Assembly (NCBI GenBank): GCA_030681615.1
Contig: JAUXSA010000065.1
Span: forward strand, 1 to 58,099
Direction: 5' to 3'
Length of the DNA stretch: 58,099 nt
Source of the DNA: Bacteroidota bacterium
Lineage (GTDB): Bacteria; Bacteroidota; Bacteroidia; B-17B0; Aurantibacillaceae
In this document: positions 1-7,809 of the stretch, in pieces
Position numbering within the stretch: the first letter of the stretch is position 1
Layout: every line of letters starts with the position of its first letter
Made by a program: the position numbers and the translations under genes
Notes under the pieces: model-generated
Told to the model about the DNA's origin: nothing
Database searches by the model: none
What the model saw: only the letters and a program-made list of their open reading frames with translations

Positions 1-276
1 AGTAACAAAACCTACTGCAATGTAAGCCCAGGTCATACCTGTACTTGGTCCGTGAGACATTGCCTCAGACATAGCGGCACCCGCTGATCCAGCTTCGCCT
101 GACATTCCTTCTAAAGCAGAAGCTCCTGCTGTTACAGCACCCATTACAGTAATTAAAGTAATGTAGCCTAAAATTGCTAAGCCAGCAGCAATAAATGATA
201 AAATACATAAAACAGTTAAAAATACCGGTCTTTTTGCGGCATCAGTAGTTGGTGTTGTTTGTGTTTGTTGTTCCAT
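1..276 (-). CDS. Small membrane protein, C-terminus cut by window edge
   Basis: The reading frame starts at an ATG (complement of 274-276) and stays open to the left edge, so 92 residues are visible and the C-terminus is missing. A short Gln/Thr-rich polar N-terminus (MEQQTQTTPTTDAAKRP) precedes a strong hydrophobic segment at about residues 18-52. A small-residue Ala/Gly/Ser/Met-rich loop follows, then the start of a second hydrophobic segment. This looks like an integral membrane protein of a few helices. I do not recognise the family and propose no function. It is transcribed leftward, away from the M61 peptidase gene, which lies downstream of nothing it shares. Confidence 0.7.
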   Translation of the reverse strand, partial: MEQQTQTTPTTDAAKRPVFLTVLCILSFIAAGLAILGYITLITVMGAVTAGASALEGMSGEAGSAGAAMSEAMSHGPSTGMTWAYIAVGFVT

Positions 277-382
277 TGTTTAGTTTTTTTTAGTTAATAT
301 TTAGATTGAAATTAATTTTTTCTTTCAAACTACAAGAGTCTATTTTGAAAAAGTTTTTAACATTTTTTTGTATTAGTCTCTA

Positions 383-2098
383 TTATAAGGCTTTCCATAT
401 ATTAAAATTAACGTTTTCATCGTTTTTTGCTTTTAAATTGGGGCTAAAAAAGTAAGTATTGCCTTTCTTATCCCCCTGCAAAACAATTGTTTTTATGTGT
501 TCAGCCGAATTTACCGTTAAAATTATCTCGCTTTCATCCTTAAAATACTGGAGCCAGTTGTTCAGGTTATTTTTTAAGGCAATACCATTAACAGCTAAAA
601 TTTCATCATTATTAAATAACCCGGCTTTCCATGCAGGAGAATATGGCGCCACTAAGGTTATTTTAGAATTAAATCCATGATCCATTGCCTTAAAGCCATA
701 TTTATGTTCGCATTCATTTACGTTGGCTTTTTTTATAAAGTCAATTCCAATATAGTCGAAACATGGTTTTAATTCCGCTTCAAAATCCTGGGGCGAATAC
801 ACATGGCTTTTAAAGAACTCATTCATTTCTACACCACTTACTTCGTTCACCAATTCAATAATGTCACTCTCAGAATAACCAATTTCTTTTTTTCCATAGC
901 GCTCATATAATAATACACATACATCGCGCAATCGTTTTTTATTTTGGGTGGCTTGCAAAATTTTTATGTCCAGCATAAATGCAATTAAACTTCCCTCATC
1001 ATAAATATTTGTTTTGCGATAGGGTGCGCCGGGCACATAACCATCCAACCATGTTTCCCAACTGCTATCGGCCACAGATAAATTGTAACGACCGTAATTA
1101 TGAAAATGTTTTGTTAAGCGTTCTTCAAGCGTTTTAAAATATTGTTGTACCGTAAAAACATTAGAGCTTAATAATAATTTATCGCCATAATAAGTGGTAA
1201 AGCCTTCATACACATAACCCGTTTTGGCATAATTTTCTTTAGTGTAATCGTAAGGCAACATTTCTTTTGGGCGAATAGTTTTAATATTCCACGAATGAAA
1301 TAATTCATGACAACTCACACCTAAAACATCTTCGTAAGTTCCACCGGCGTTAATGGCATAACCCGGCCCAATAGCAATAACGGTGTTCTTAACATGTTCA
1401 ACACCATGATAAAATTTAAAAGGCAATACCTGGAAAATAAAATGGTACTCGTCGGTTGTAAAATCATTCCAGAATTCAATTTGTTTTTGTGTAAACGCCG
1501 AGAAGTTTTCTTTCATTAATTTAAAGTCGGGCTGGCACTCGCCAATAAAATGTAAATAAAATTTAATGTTGTTTACCTCGTAAAAGTCAGATTGAATTTT
1601 TTCGGAAGCAACAAATGGTGAATCAACCAACGCTTCAAAATTTTTCGCAATTAAAACATTTTTTTCTTTTTGAAGAGAGCAGACGATCTTATAATTTTCA
1701 GGCACGTTCAATTCTACCCTGTGCTCCTCCTCCATTCTTCCCACCACATACATGCAACAATGCACAGGATTCATATACAATTGTTTTGTATCTGCAAAAC
1801 AGGCGCCGGCATTTAATTCGGCAGAGTAATAACTGTAAGTAACTTTAATGGACGATTGTCCTTGTGTGTCTATTTCCCAAAGATCTTTGTTCAGTTTGTG
1901 ATAAGCCAAAACTTCGTTCTTATCATTAAAAACATCTACCCGTTTAATATTTTTGGCGAAATTCCCCAACTCGTAACGGCCAGGGCGCCATGCGGGCAGT
2001 TGCAGTTGCAACGTATCCTGGGCAATGGCGTCAACAAACATATCAATATACACATAATGCGATGCCGGGTTTTTTTGATACATTAAATATTTTATCAT
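383..2098 (-). CDS. M61 family metallopeptidase with PDZ domain
   Basis: A 571-residue zinc peptidase of the M61 (glycyl aminopeptidase-like) family, which in known members cleaves N-terminal residues from peptides. The N-terminal ~190 residues match the M61 beta-sandwich domain. The zinc motif HELFH is at 264-268, with the third ligand Glu298 in VYEGFTTYYG, and a PDZ-like domain covers roughly 465-545 (PYSPAWKAGL, DEILAVNG). Length is normal for the family. The ATG at 2098 is preceded by no obvious signal peptide, so the enzyme is probably cytoplasmic or exported by another route. The gene stands alone, divergent from the TPR gene at 2346 across about 250 bp. Confidence 0.93.
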   Translation of the reverse strand: MIKYLMYQKNPASHYVYIDMFVDAIAQDTLQLQLPAWRPGRYELGNFAKNIKRVDVFNDKNEVLAYHKLNKDLWEIDTQGQSSIKVTYSYYSAELNAGACFADTKQLYMNPVHCCMYVVGRMEEEHRVELNVPENYKIVCSLQKEKNVLIAKNFEALVDSPFVASEKIQSDFYEVNNIKFYLHFIGECQPDFKLMKENFSAFTQKQIEFWNDFTTDEYHFIFQVLPFKFYHGVEHVKNTVIAIGPGYAINAGGTYEDVLGVSCHELFHSWNIKTIRPKEMLPYDYTKENYAKTGYVYEGFTTYYGDKLLLSSNVFTVQQYFKTLEERLTKHFHNYGRYNLSVADSSWETWLDGYVPGAPYRKTNIYDEGSLIAFMLDIKILQATQNKKRLRDVCVLLYERYGKKEIGYSESDIIELVNEVSGVEMNEFFKSHVYSPQDFEAELKPCFDYIGIDFIKKANVNECEHKYGFKAMDHGFNSKITLVAPYSPAWKAGLFNNDEILAVNGIALKNNLNNWLQYFKDESEIILTVNSAEHIKTIVLQGDKKGNTYFFSPNLKAKNDENVNFNIWKAL

Positions 2099-2330
2099 TT
2101 TAAGAGCGGGTTGTGAGCCTGTTTAAATTTTATCTAATTATTTTGTTATTTATCTTTTTGGCTGCAATATCGTTCCTCCCCACAAGTTGGCTCAAATATA
2201 CTAAGATATTTGCCCTTCGCCGAAGTAACCAACTTCGACTGCAAAATTTGCCTCATTTCGCTAAAAATATAGAATAACAATTCTAAAACATAAAACTTAA
2301 ACTGGCTCTTAATTTTTATTTATAAATGTA

Positions 2331-2338
2331 TATATTTG
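2331..2338 (+). promoter_or_regulatory. Bacteroidota -7 box (TATATTTG) before the TPR gene
   Basis: TATATTTG fits the Bacteroidota -7 consensus TAnnTTTG. Its last base lies only 7 nt before the GTG start at 2346, which would give a leaderless or nearly leaderless mRNA. I see no convincing TTTG -33 element at the usual distance, so this rests on one box. Confidence 0.35.
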
Positions 2339-2345
2339 AATTATT

Positions 2346-3437
2346 GTGAGGCACCTATTTTTTATTTTTTTTATACTCAACTTATTAAACGTTTGCGGCC
2401 AAGATATTGACTCGCTTAAAACCGTTGCAACAAAATTACCACACGATACCGATAGGGTTAATTTGTTTTACAACGAAGGTTTTTCTCATCGCACAAGTAA
2501 CGCACAATATAGTTACGATTGTGCCAGAGCCGCCGAAAATTTTGCACAAAAAGCCAGCCTGCCTTTATACTCTGCCAAAGCAAGTAATTTGTTAGGTATT
2601 TTATATTATCGCAAAGGCGATCTTATTTCAGCATTATCGCATCACAAAAAAGCTTTAAAACTACGATCGATCATAAATGATAAAAAAGGAATTGCACAAA
2701 GTCAAACTAATTTAGGAAATATTTATTCAGAACTGGGCCGCTATAAATTAGCAGAAACTGCTTATTTAAGCGCACTCGATATTAATAACGAATTAAATAT
2801 TGAAAAACAAATAGATAACTGTCTTTTAAATCTTGGTGTATTAAGCACCGAACTTAAAATGATAAACGTGGCCGAAAGTTATTTTAACCGCGCTTTAAAG
2901 AATTCAGAAAAAAGATTTGATTACGAGATGCAGGCCTCCTGCTTAAATAATTTAGCAGTAATAAATACCATCCGGCAAAACTACGATGCCGCTATAGCCA
3001 ACAGCCTTAACTCTATTAAAGTAAAAAATTTAATGGATAATGAAATGGAAATGGCCGACTCGTATTTAAATATTGCTGTTGCCTACATTAAGAAAAAAGA
3101 GGCATTGCCAGCGCTGGAAAATTTAAAAATAGCCGATAGCATTATTTTAAAGTTCAATTATCTTGCCGCTAAAATTCAATCGCTAAAAGCCTATTCAGAA
3201 TATTATGAACTGGAACATAATTATGAAAAAGCTTTTGCGCAATTACAACTCTGCACTATTTTAAAAGACAGTCTTGCAAAAGCAAATAAAAAAATTGACG
3301 AGAATAATTTTATGGAAACCTCAGCCGAAGAAGTAAGTGAAGTAAGATCTTCTGGCGGATTTTCGGTGATCTACTTTAATCTAATGATGATCGTATTGAT
3401 ATTGTGCGGCCTATTTATTTTTAAACATAAACGATGA
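2346..3437 (+). CDS. TPR protein with signal peptide and C-terminal membrane anchor
   Basis: A 363-residue protein. The start is GTG; no ATG fits. A hydrophobic signal peptide (residues 1-18, ending near NVCGQ) leads into about five tetratricopeptide repeats from roughly 60 to 310 (for example LNNLAVINTIRQNYDAAIAN). One transmembrane helix at ~343-359 is followed by the basic tail KHKR. The post-signal sequence DIDSLKTVATKLPHDTDR resembles the DSLK...HDTTR signature of the TPR sensors at 30.4-35.6 kb, so it belongs to that family. It ends at the anchor, without a kinase, DNA-binding or phosphatase output domain. Its stop overlaps the next start by 4 nt (ATGA), implying co-translation with the SUI1-like gene. 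Confidence 0.85.
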   Translation: MRHLFFIFFILNLLNVCGQDIDSLKTVATKLPHDTDRVNLFYNEGFSHRTSNAQYSYDCARAAENFAQKASLPLYSAKASNLLGILYYRKGDLISALSHHKKALKLRSIINDKKGIAQSQTNLGNIYSELGRYKLAETAYLSALDINNELNIEKQIDNCLLNLGVLSTELKMINVAESYFNRALKNSEKRFDYEMQASCLNNLAVINTIRQNYDAAIANSLNSIKVKNLMDNEMEMADSYLNIAVAYIKKKEALPALENLKIADSIILKFNYLAAKIQSLKAYSEYYELEHNYEKAFAQLQLCTILKDSLAKANKKIDENNFMETSAEEVSEVRSSGGFSVIYFNLMMIVLILCGLFIFKHKR

Positions 3438-3775
3438 GTAAAAAAGATAAAAGTAAAGGCGGTTTAGTGTATTCTACCAATCCAAATTTTACGCCCGATA
3501 ATTTTGAAGAGGAAGAAGAAATAAATTTAAAAACAGGGCAACCTCCTTTAAAAGTTTATTTAGATCGTTTGGGTGGCGGCAAATCTGTTTCCCGGATCAA
3601 TGGTTTTACCGGTAAAACCGGAGATATAGAAACCCTGGGTAAATTATTAAAACAAAAATGCGGTGTTGGTGGCACCGTAAAAGACCGCGAAATATTAATT
3701 CAGGGTGATCATCGCGATAAAATTATTTTATTGCTCTTAAAAGAAGGTTATAAAGCCAAAAAGGCGGGTGGATAA
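3434..3775 (+). CDS. SUI1/eIF1-like translation factor (YciH family)
   Basis: 113 residues matching the bacterial SUI1 (eIF1/YciH) family, small proteins thought to influence start-codon selection. An acidic N-terminal tail (NFEEEEEINL) precedes the SUI1 core, with the conserved GKTGDIETLGKLLKQKCG and GGTVKDREILIQGDHRDKI segments. Length is typical. It overlaps the TPR gene by 4 nt, and its 3' end faces the T9SS gene across an inverted-repeat element. The family's role in bacteria is poorly defined. Confidence 0.93.
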   Translation: MSKKDKSKGGLVYSTNPNFTPDNFEEEEEINLKTGQPPLKVYLDRLGGGKSVSRINGFTGKTGDIETLGKLLKQKCGVGGTVKDREILIQGDHRDKIILLLLKEGYKAKKAGG

Positions 3776-3788
3776 GCTCTAAAATTAA

Positions 3789-3857
3789 GCCACAGATTTC
3801 GCTGATTCACACAGATATTTAATAAAAATAATCCGCGTCATCTGTGAAATCTGTGGC
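3789..3857. repeat. Convergent-junction inverted repeat, copy 1 (69 bp)
   Basis: The outer arms are GCCACAGATTTC at 3789-3800 and GAAATCTGTGGC at 3846-3857. Imperfect inner arms (CACACAGAT on the left, GCGTCATCTGT on the right) surround an AT-rich centre. The element lies between two convergent genes and ends 8 bp before the stop of the T9SS gene. Related copies are at 39383-39466 and 43105-43177. The transcript would fold into a long hairpin in either direction, so a bidirectional terminator or REP-like element is plausible. Confidence 0.85.
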
Positions 3858-3865
3858 AATAAAAA

Positions 3866-4648
3866 TTAATCCAACACAACTTTCTTCACTTGCGCATGTT
3901 TCCCTTGCTCAATGCGTACAAAATAAACACCTTTTGGGTTTTTGCTGATATCAATTTCTTTGTCGTAAGCGCCAACAAAGTTTGGTAAATTTTCGCTGTA
4001 CACTTTTTTACCTTCAATGTTTAAAATAGTTATTTCGGCATCTCCTTTTTCGGGTAAAGAAAAACTTAAATTAAATTTACCGTTGTTTGGGTTGGGATAA
4101 AAGTTCATTTTATCTACTGCCAGTTTTCCATCCGTTTCACTCGTCTGGTTTATCTTTTTAAGTTCGGCAGCATCCGCATCCGTGATCTTTACATTTTTGA
4201 TAACCACTATTTTTGTTACATTTTTTCCGTCCTTTTTATCACAACTTTTTCCGTCTTCGTTAATAACGATCATTTTTTTTACACCCTTTTCATTCGGATC
4301 TACACCTGCTTCCTTTAACGCTTTTTCAATTGCCGCATCCAGCTCAATCCCTTCGCCTTTGCGAATAACCTTTATATGTTCTTCATCGCCCTTCACTTCG
4401 TTACCATTAATAATAATTACCTTTTTCATTTCGCCGGGCTTGCCATCGCCTGTTTCAATCATCTGGATATTCGGTTCATGGGCATTAAGGGTAGAAACGT
4501 CATCAGTGGTGTAAGTGGTATCTGTTACCTTCTCAACGCCGTTAATGTTCTCAATTTTTTTAATACGCACGGTGGCTTGTTTTTTTTCTTGTGCCGTTAC
4601 CAAAGCTGTGCTTAGGATCAAAGCGGCTGTAATTAGAGTTGTTTTCAT
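3866..4648 (-). CDS. Secreted T9SS type A sorting-domain protein, function unknown
   Basis: 260 residues. A signal peptide (MKTTLITAALILSTALVTAQ) is followed by a Lys/Glu/Asp-rich middle with repeated KKxIxINxxG units near residues 75-90 and 122-140. The end is a T9SS C-terminal sorting domain from about 180: FYPNPNNGKFNLSF, then GVYFVRIEQG and KKVVLD. The protein should be exported by Sec and moved to the surface by T9SS. The middle region is unrecognised. It is divergent from a histidine kinase gene with ~145 bp between them, so it may be a target of that system; that is inference from position only. Confidence 0.88.
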   Translation of the reverse strand: MKTTLITAALILSTALVTAQEKKQATVRIKKIENINGVEKVTDTTYTTDDVSTLNAHEPNIQMIETGDGKPGEMKKVIIINGNEVKGDEEHIKVIRKGEGIELDAAIEKALKEAGVDPNEKGVKKMIVINEDGKSCDKKDGKNVTKIVVIKNVKITDADAAELKKINQTSETDGKLAVDKMNFYPNPNNGKFNLSFSLPEKGDAEITILNIEGKKVYSENLPNFVGAYDKEIDISKNPKGVYFVRIEQGKHAQVKKVVLD

Positions 4649-4684
4649 AATTTTATTTTTTTTAAGAGGTTAATATTTATGATA

Positions 4685-4692
4685 CAAAATTA
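4685..4692 (-). promoter_or_regulatory. -7 box (TAATTTTG) for the T9SS gene
   Basis: On the minus strand this reads TAATTTTG, fitting TAnnTTTG, 36 bp upstream of the ATG at 4648. A TTG lies further upstream, but at shorter than the usual spacing. The same octamer precedes the T9SS gene at 22944. Confidence 0.4.
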
Positions 4693-4793
4693 CCTTTGGC
4701 ACAAGCGCAACAGGGTTAAAGCGCGGTTAAACTTAGTTAAGGAAAAGTTAAAGTCAAGCCCTGTAAGTTAAATAGTTCCTAAATTTGGTACAC

Positions 4794-6365
4794 TTGAAAA
4801 CCTCCAAACGTTATATCCCCATTTTAATTAGTCTGGCTTTGCTATGCTTAATTGCCCTGCAAATAGTCTGGTTATTTTCTGTTTATCAATACAAACAACA
4901 GGAATTATTAGATAACACCCGCGAGGCTGTTTTGGAAACTGCCGGACGTTTAAAAGGAAATGAGGACTCTAAATTTATTCTTAATAATATAGATTCTTTA
5001 TTGGTAAAAGATTCGGTTAGTCCGCTCGTAAAAGAAGATCTGAAATTTGTTGTTGCAAATATCAAGAATAAATTAAAGATCGACTCAATGGATCTGGATC
5101 AAAAAAATGATCGCGAAATAAGGATCATCTCCGATACCTCAGCTACTACAACTGTAGTTAAGATAGGTTCTGATAAAAAACATAAAGTTATCATTCATTC
5201 CGAATCTCACTTTACACTCAATCCAAAAAAGAAAGCAAAGGAACTTGAAAAATTATTTTTAAAAATGGCCATAAGCGCTAAAGATGTACAAAAAAATATT
5301 GATGAACGCGTTGACACAATAGCCTTGAAAAATCTTTTACGCGATGCACTTTTAAAACGTGGTATTGATCTTTTGCCGCAATATGGTATTACTTTCTTTC
5401 CGGGAAATAATAAGCCCGGCTCAATCCCCTATCATATTGTATTTAATACACCCGGGTATAAAAAAATTTTACCGGCCATGGTTAATATAGAGCTTTTTCC
5501 GGGCGAGGTATTTGGCGGCATGCTTTTTATTAAACTTGGTTACAACCAGTCAACCACCAATTTTATTATTAAACAAATGGCTGGACTACTTGCTTTATCT
5601 TTATTTATTACATTGCTTATTGCTTTTGTCATGATCCATATTTTTCGCCGCATGTTAAGCCAGGAAAAACTACATCAATTAAAGAACGATTTTATTAATA
5701 ACATGACGCATGAATTAAAAACGCCCATCGCCACTATTTCATTAGCAACCGACGCTTTAAATAATCCGCTGGTAAAGAACGACGAAGAGAAATATAAAAA
5801 TTACACGCGCATTTTAAAAGAAGAGAATCATAAATTAAATATTCATGTAGAACGAGTACTACAAATGGCCATGCTTGATAAAGGCGAACTGCAACTAAAC
5901 AAACAACGGGTTGATCTTGTGGCCATCATACAAAATGCTATTGCTACGTTTAAATTACAGGCGCAGCAACAAAATGCCACCATTAATTTTACCCCTTCAC
6001 AAAAAGAGATCATTATCACCGGCGATAAATATCATTTACTCACCGTGTTTTGTAATTTAATTGATAATGCTTTAAAATATTCCGACAAAAATTGTGAGAT
6101 AACTATCTCTGCCGCACAAAATTCAACCAGCACAGCTATTTTTATTAAAGATAATGGTATGGGTATCGATCCATCGTTGCACGAAAAAGTATTTGAGAAA
6201 TTTTACCGCGTACAAGGCGGCAACCTGCACGATACAAAAGGTTTTGGTTTAGGTTTAAGTTATGTTAGGTCTATTGTTGAAGCACACAACGGCACCATCA
6301 TGTTACAAAGTGAAAAAAATAAAGGCAGCGAATTTATTATAAAACTCAACAGCTATGCAAACTAA
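4794..6365 (+). CDS. Sensor histidine kinase (two transmembrane segments, HisKA/HATPase)
   Basis: A membrane-bound two-component sensor kinase. Residue numbers count from a TTG at 4785. TM1 is ~11-31, a periplasmic sensor region of ~230 residues has no recognised domain, and TM2 is ~264-287. The HisKA box FINNMTHELKTP contains the phospho-accepting His309. The ATPase N-box is NLIDNALKYS, the G1 box DNGMGI and the G2 box GFGLGL. No ATG is available. I prefer the TTG at 4794 because it gives a compact MKTSKRYIPI start; 4785 is possible. The stop overlaps the response regulator by 11 nt, so the two form an operon. The pair resembles RprX/RprY-type systems. Confidence 0.92.
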   Translation: MKTSKRYIPILISLALLCLIALQIVWLFSVYQYKQQELLDNTREAVLETAGRLKGNEDSKFILNNIDSLLVKDSVSPLVKEDLKFVVANIKNKLKIDSMDLDQKNDREIRIISDTSATTTVVKIGSDKKHKVIIHSESHFTLNPKKKAKELEKLFLKMAISAKDVQKNIDERVDTIALKNLLRDALLKRGIDLLPQYGITFFPGNNKPGSIPYHIVFNTPGYKKILPAMVNIELFPGEVFGGMLFIKLGYNQSTTNFIIKQMAGLLALSLFITLLIAFVMIHIFRRMLSQEKLHQLKNDFINNMTHELKTPIATISLATDALNNPLVKNDEEKYKNYTRILKEENHKLNIHVERVLQMAMLDKGELQLNKQRVDLVAIIQNAIATFKLQAQQQNATINFTPSQKEIIITGDKYHLLTVFCNLIDNALKYSDKNCEITISAAQNSTSTAIFIKDNGMGIDPSLHEKVFEKFYRVQGGNLHDTKGFGLGLSYVRSIVEAHNGTIMLQSEKNKGSEFIIKLNSYAN

Positions 6366-7041
6366 AATATTATTGGTTGAGGATGAGAAAAATTTTGGAG
6401 CCATCCTTAAAGATTATTTAAAGATGAATGATTTTGCAGTTGACTGGTGCGAAGATGGTGAGCAAGGTCTGCAAGCATTTAAAGCGTCTAAATTTGATCT
6501 TTGTATCATAGACGTTATGATGCCAAAAAAAGATGGCTTCACTTTAAGCTCCGAAATAAAAGCCATTAACAAAACTATTCCCTTACTTTTTCTTACCGCC
6601 CGCGGCATGCGCGACGATATAATAAAAGGGTACAAATTGGGCGCTGCTGATTATATTACTAAACCTTTTGATTCTGAATTACTCTTATTAAAAATAAAAG
6701 CTATTTTAAATAACCAATCTAACACTATTAACGACAACGAATTTTTGCACCAACTGGGCGAATTTAATTTTAATGCCAAACTGCGTTCTTTAAAAAGAAA
6801 AGACCAGGAAATAAAACTCTCACCCAAAGAAGCAGCACTTTTAAATTTATTGTGTCAACATAAAAATGACGTTCTTCTTCGCGAAAAAGCCCTAAAACAA
6901 ATTTGGACAGAAGATAATTATTTTACCGCCCGCAGTATGGATGTTTATATTGTAAAACTCCGCAAGTATTTATCTGCCGATGCTTCTATCGAAATTAATA
7001 ATTTGCATGGTAATGGTTATAGCCTTTTGGTAAAGACTTAA
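6355..7041 (+). CDS. OmpR-family response regulator, partner of the upstream kinase
   Basis: 228 residues. The receiver domain (1-120) carries the acidic pair in LLVEDEKNF, the phospho-acceptor Asp53 in CIIDVMMPKKDG, a Thr in FLTARG, and Lys in GAADYITKPFD. A winged-helix DNA-binding domain fills 128-228 (LSPKEAALLNLL, ARSMDVYIVKLRKYL, NGYSLL). All catalytic residues are present, so it should be a working transcription factor controlled by the kinase with which it overlaps by 11 nt. A repeat-rich region starts directly after its stop, with no simple terminator hairpin in front of it. Confidence 0.95.
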   Translation: MQTKILLVEDEKNFGAILKDYLKMNDFAVDWCEDGEQGLQAFKASKFDLCIIDVMMPKKDGFTLSSEIKAINKTIPLLFLTARGMRDDIIKGYKLGAADYITKPFDSELLLLKIKAILNNQSNTINDNEFLHQLGEFNFNAKLRSLKRKDQEIKLSPKEAALLNLLCQHKNDVLLREKALKQIWTEDNYFTARSMDVYIVKLRKYLSADASIEINNLHGNGYSLLVKT

Positions 7042-7388
7042 ACCTTTTTTAAAATCTTTTATAATTTTCTTTAACCAACTTTTTCTTGACAAAAAGTTGG
7101 CAAAAGTCAAGGCTGCATAAAATTAAACTAAAATCTTTGTGTCTTTAAGCTGAAGCCATGAACTCGGGCCAAAGATAAATTCTGAGTGCCCTCAAACAGC
7201 ATGGCTTCTCCGCACAACCTGCCCAAAAAAGTCGTCACGAAAATTCTAAATGCCTATTTGTCGAAGACTTTTTTGTGCCCGCATTTAAAGCCATAAAGAT
7301 TTTCACGTTTAATTTTATGAGGCCGGATTGCGTGGTTTGCTCCCGCGGATAACTCAAACATCTATGCGCCTATGCAATACGAGATGCT

Positions 7389-7701
7389 GTCCGCGTAAGC
7401 AAACACAGCATAATGGCCTCAAAGAAATTCCGTACGATTTGAGTTTTAATTTTTTATCCTGGCAAATTTTAAGAGCATAATCCAAAGAAAATATTTGTGC
7501 AGCTAGCTGCGCTTAAAATTATTCGAGCCCGCGCTGTTTGAGCCCCTCGCAAATGAGTTGTCGAATGGGGCGAGTTTGCGGGCGACTCAAAAAAAATTTA
7601 AAACTACAAATCAAGGAATTTGTTTGTGAGCCTTGATTTTTTGGTTACTTTTTGATCAAGCAAAAAGTGACGGCAAGAAATAAGTTCAGAAATTATTTAT
7701 G
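7389..7701 (+). repeat. Dispersed structured repeat, copy A (core)
   Basis: This is the conserved core of a long non-coding repeat inside the gene-free interval 7042-7809. From GTCCGCGTAAGC it runs through CTCAAAGAAATT, a small palindrome GCAGCTAGCTGC, the block GAGCCCGCGCTGTTTGAGCC, GGCGAGTTTGCGGGCGAC, and the hairpin ACTTTTTGatcaagCAAAAAGT, to GTTCAGAAATTATTTATG. The same order occurs in copies B (15011-15319) and C (17229-17598, opposite strand). A is the most divergent. Nothing in 7042-7388 looks coding; it holds looser matches to the flanks of the other copies. Confidence 0.8.
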
Positions 7702-7757
7702 TCTTGTTTTTTGGTTGCCGCAGCACATCGAAAATATGAAAAAAATATTTCCGAAAT

Positions 7758-7790
7758 AAAAAAAGCCTGTCATTTCTAACAGGCTTTTTT
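7758..7790 (-). terminator. Rho-independent terminator of the Asp-box T9SS gene
   Basis: Stem AGCCTGT (7764-7770) and ACAGGCT (7779-7785) with an 8-nt loop, flanked by A and T runs on both sides. It sits about 20 bp beyond the stop of the minus-strand gene and could work in either direction. Confidence 0.85.
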
Positions 7791-7809
7791 AAAAAGAAAA
7801 AATAATTAT

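Noticed and set aside
4780-4787. Annotating TAAATTTG as the promoter of the histidine kinase
   Set aside because: It overlaps the alternative TTG start at 4785 and has no -33 element; it is kept only as part of the leaderless-mRNA observation.
7042-7388. A small gene in the gap after the response regulator
   Set aside because: All frames are short and lack coding character; the sequence instead resembles the flanks of repeats B and C.
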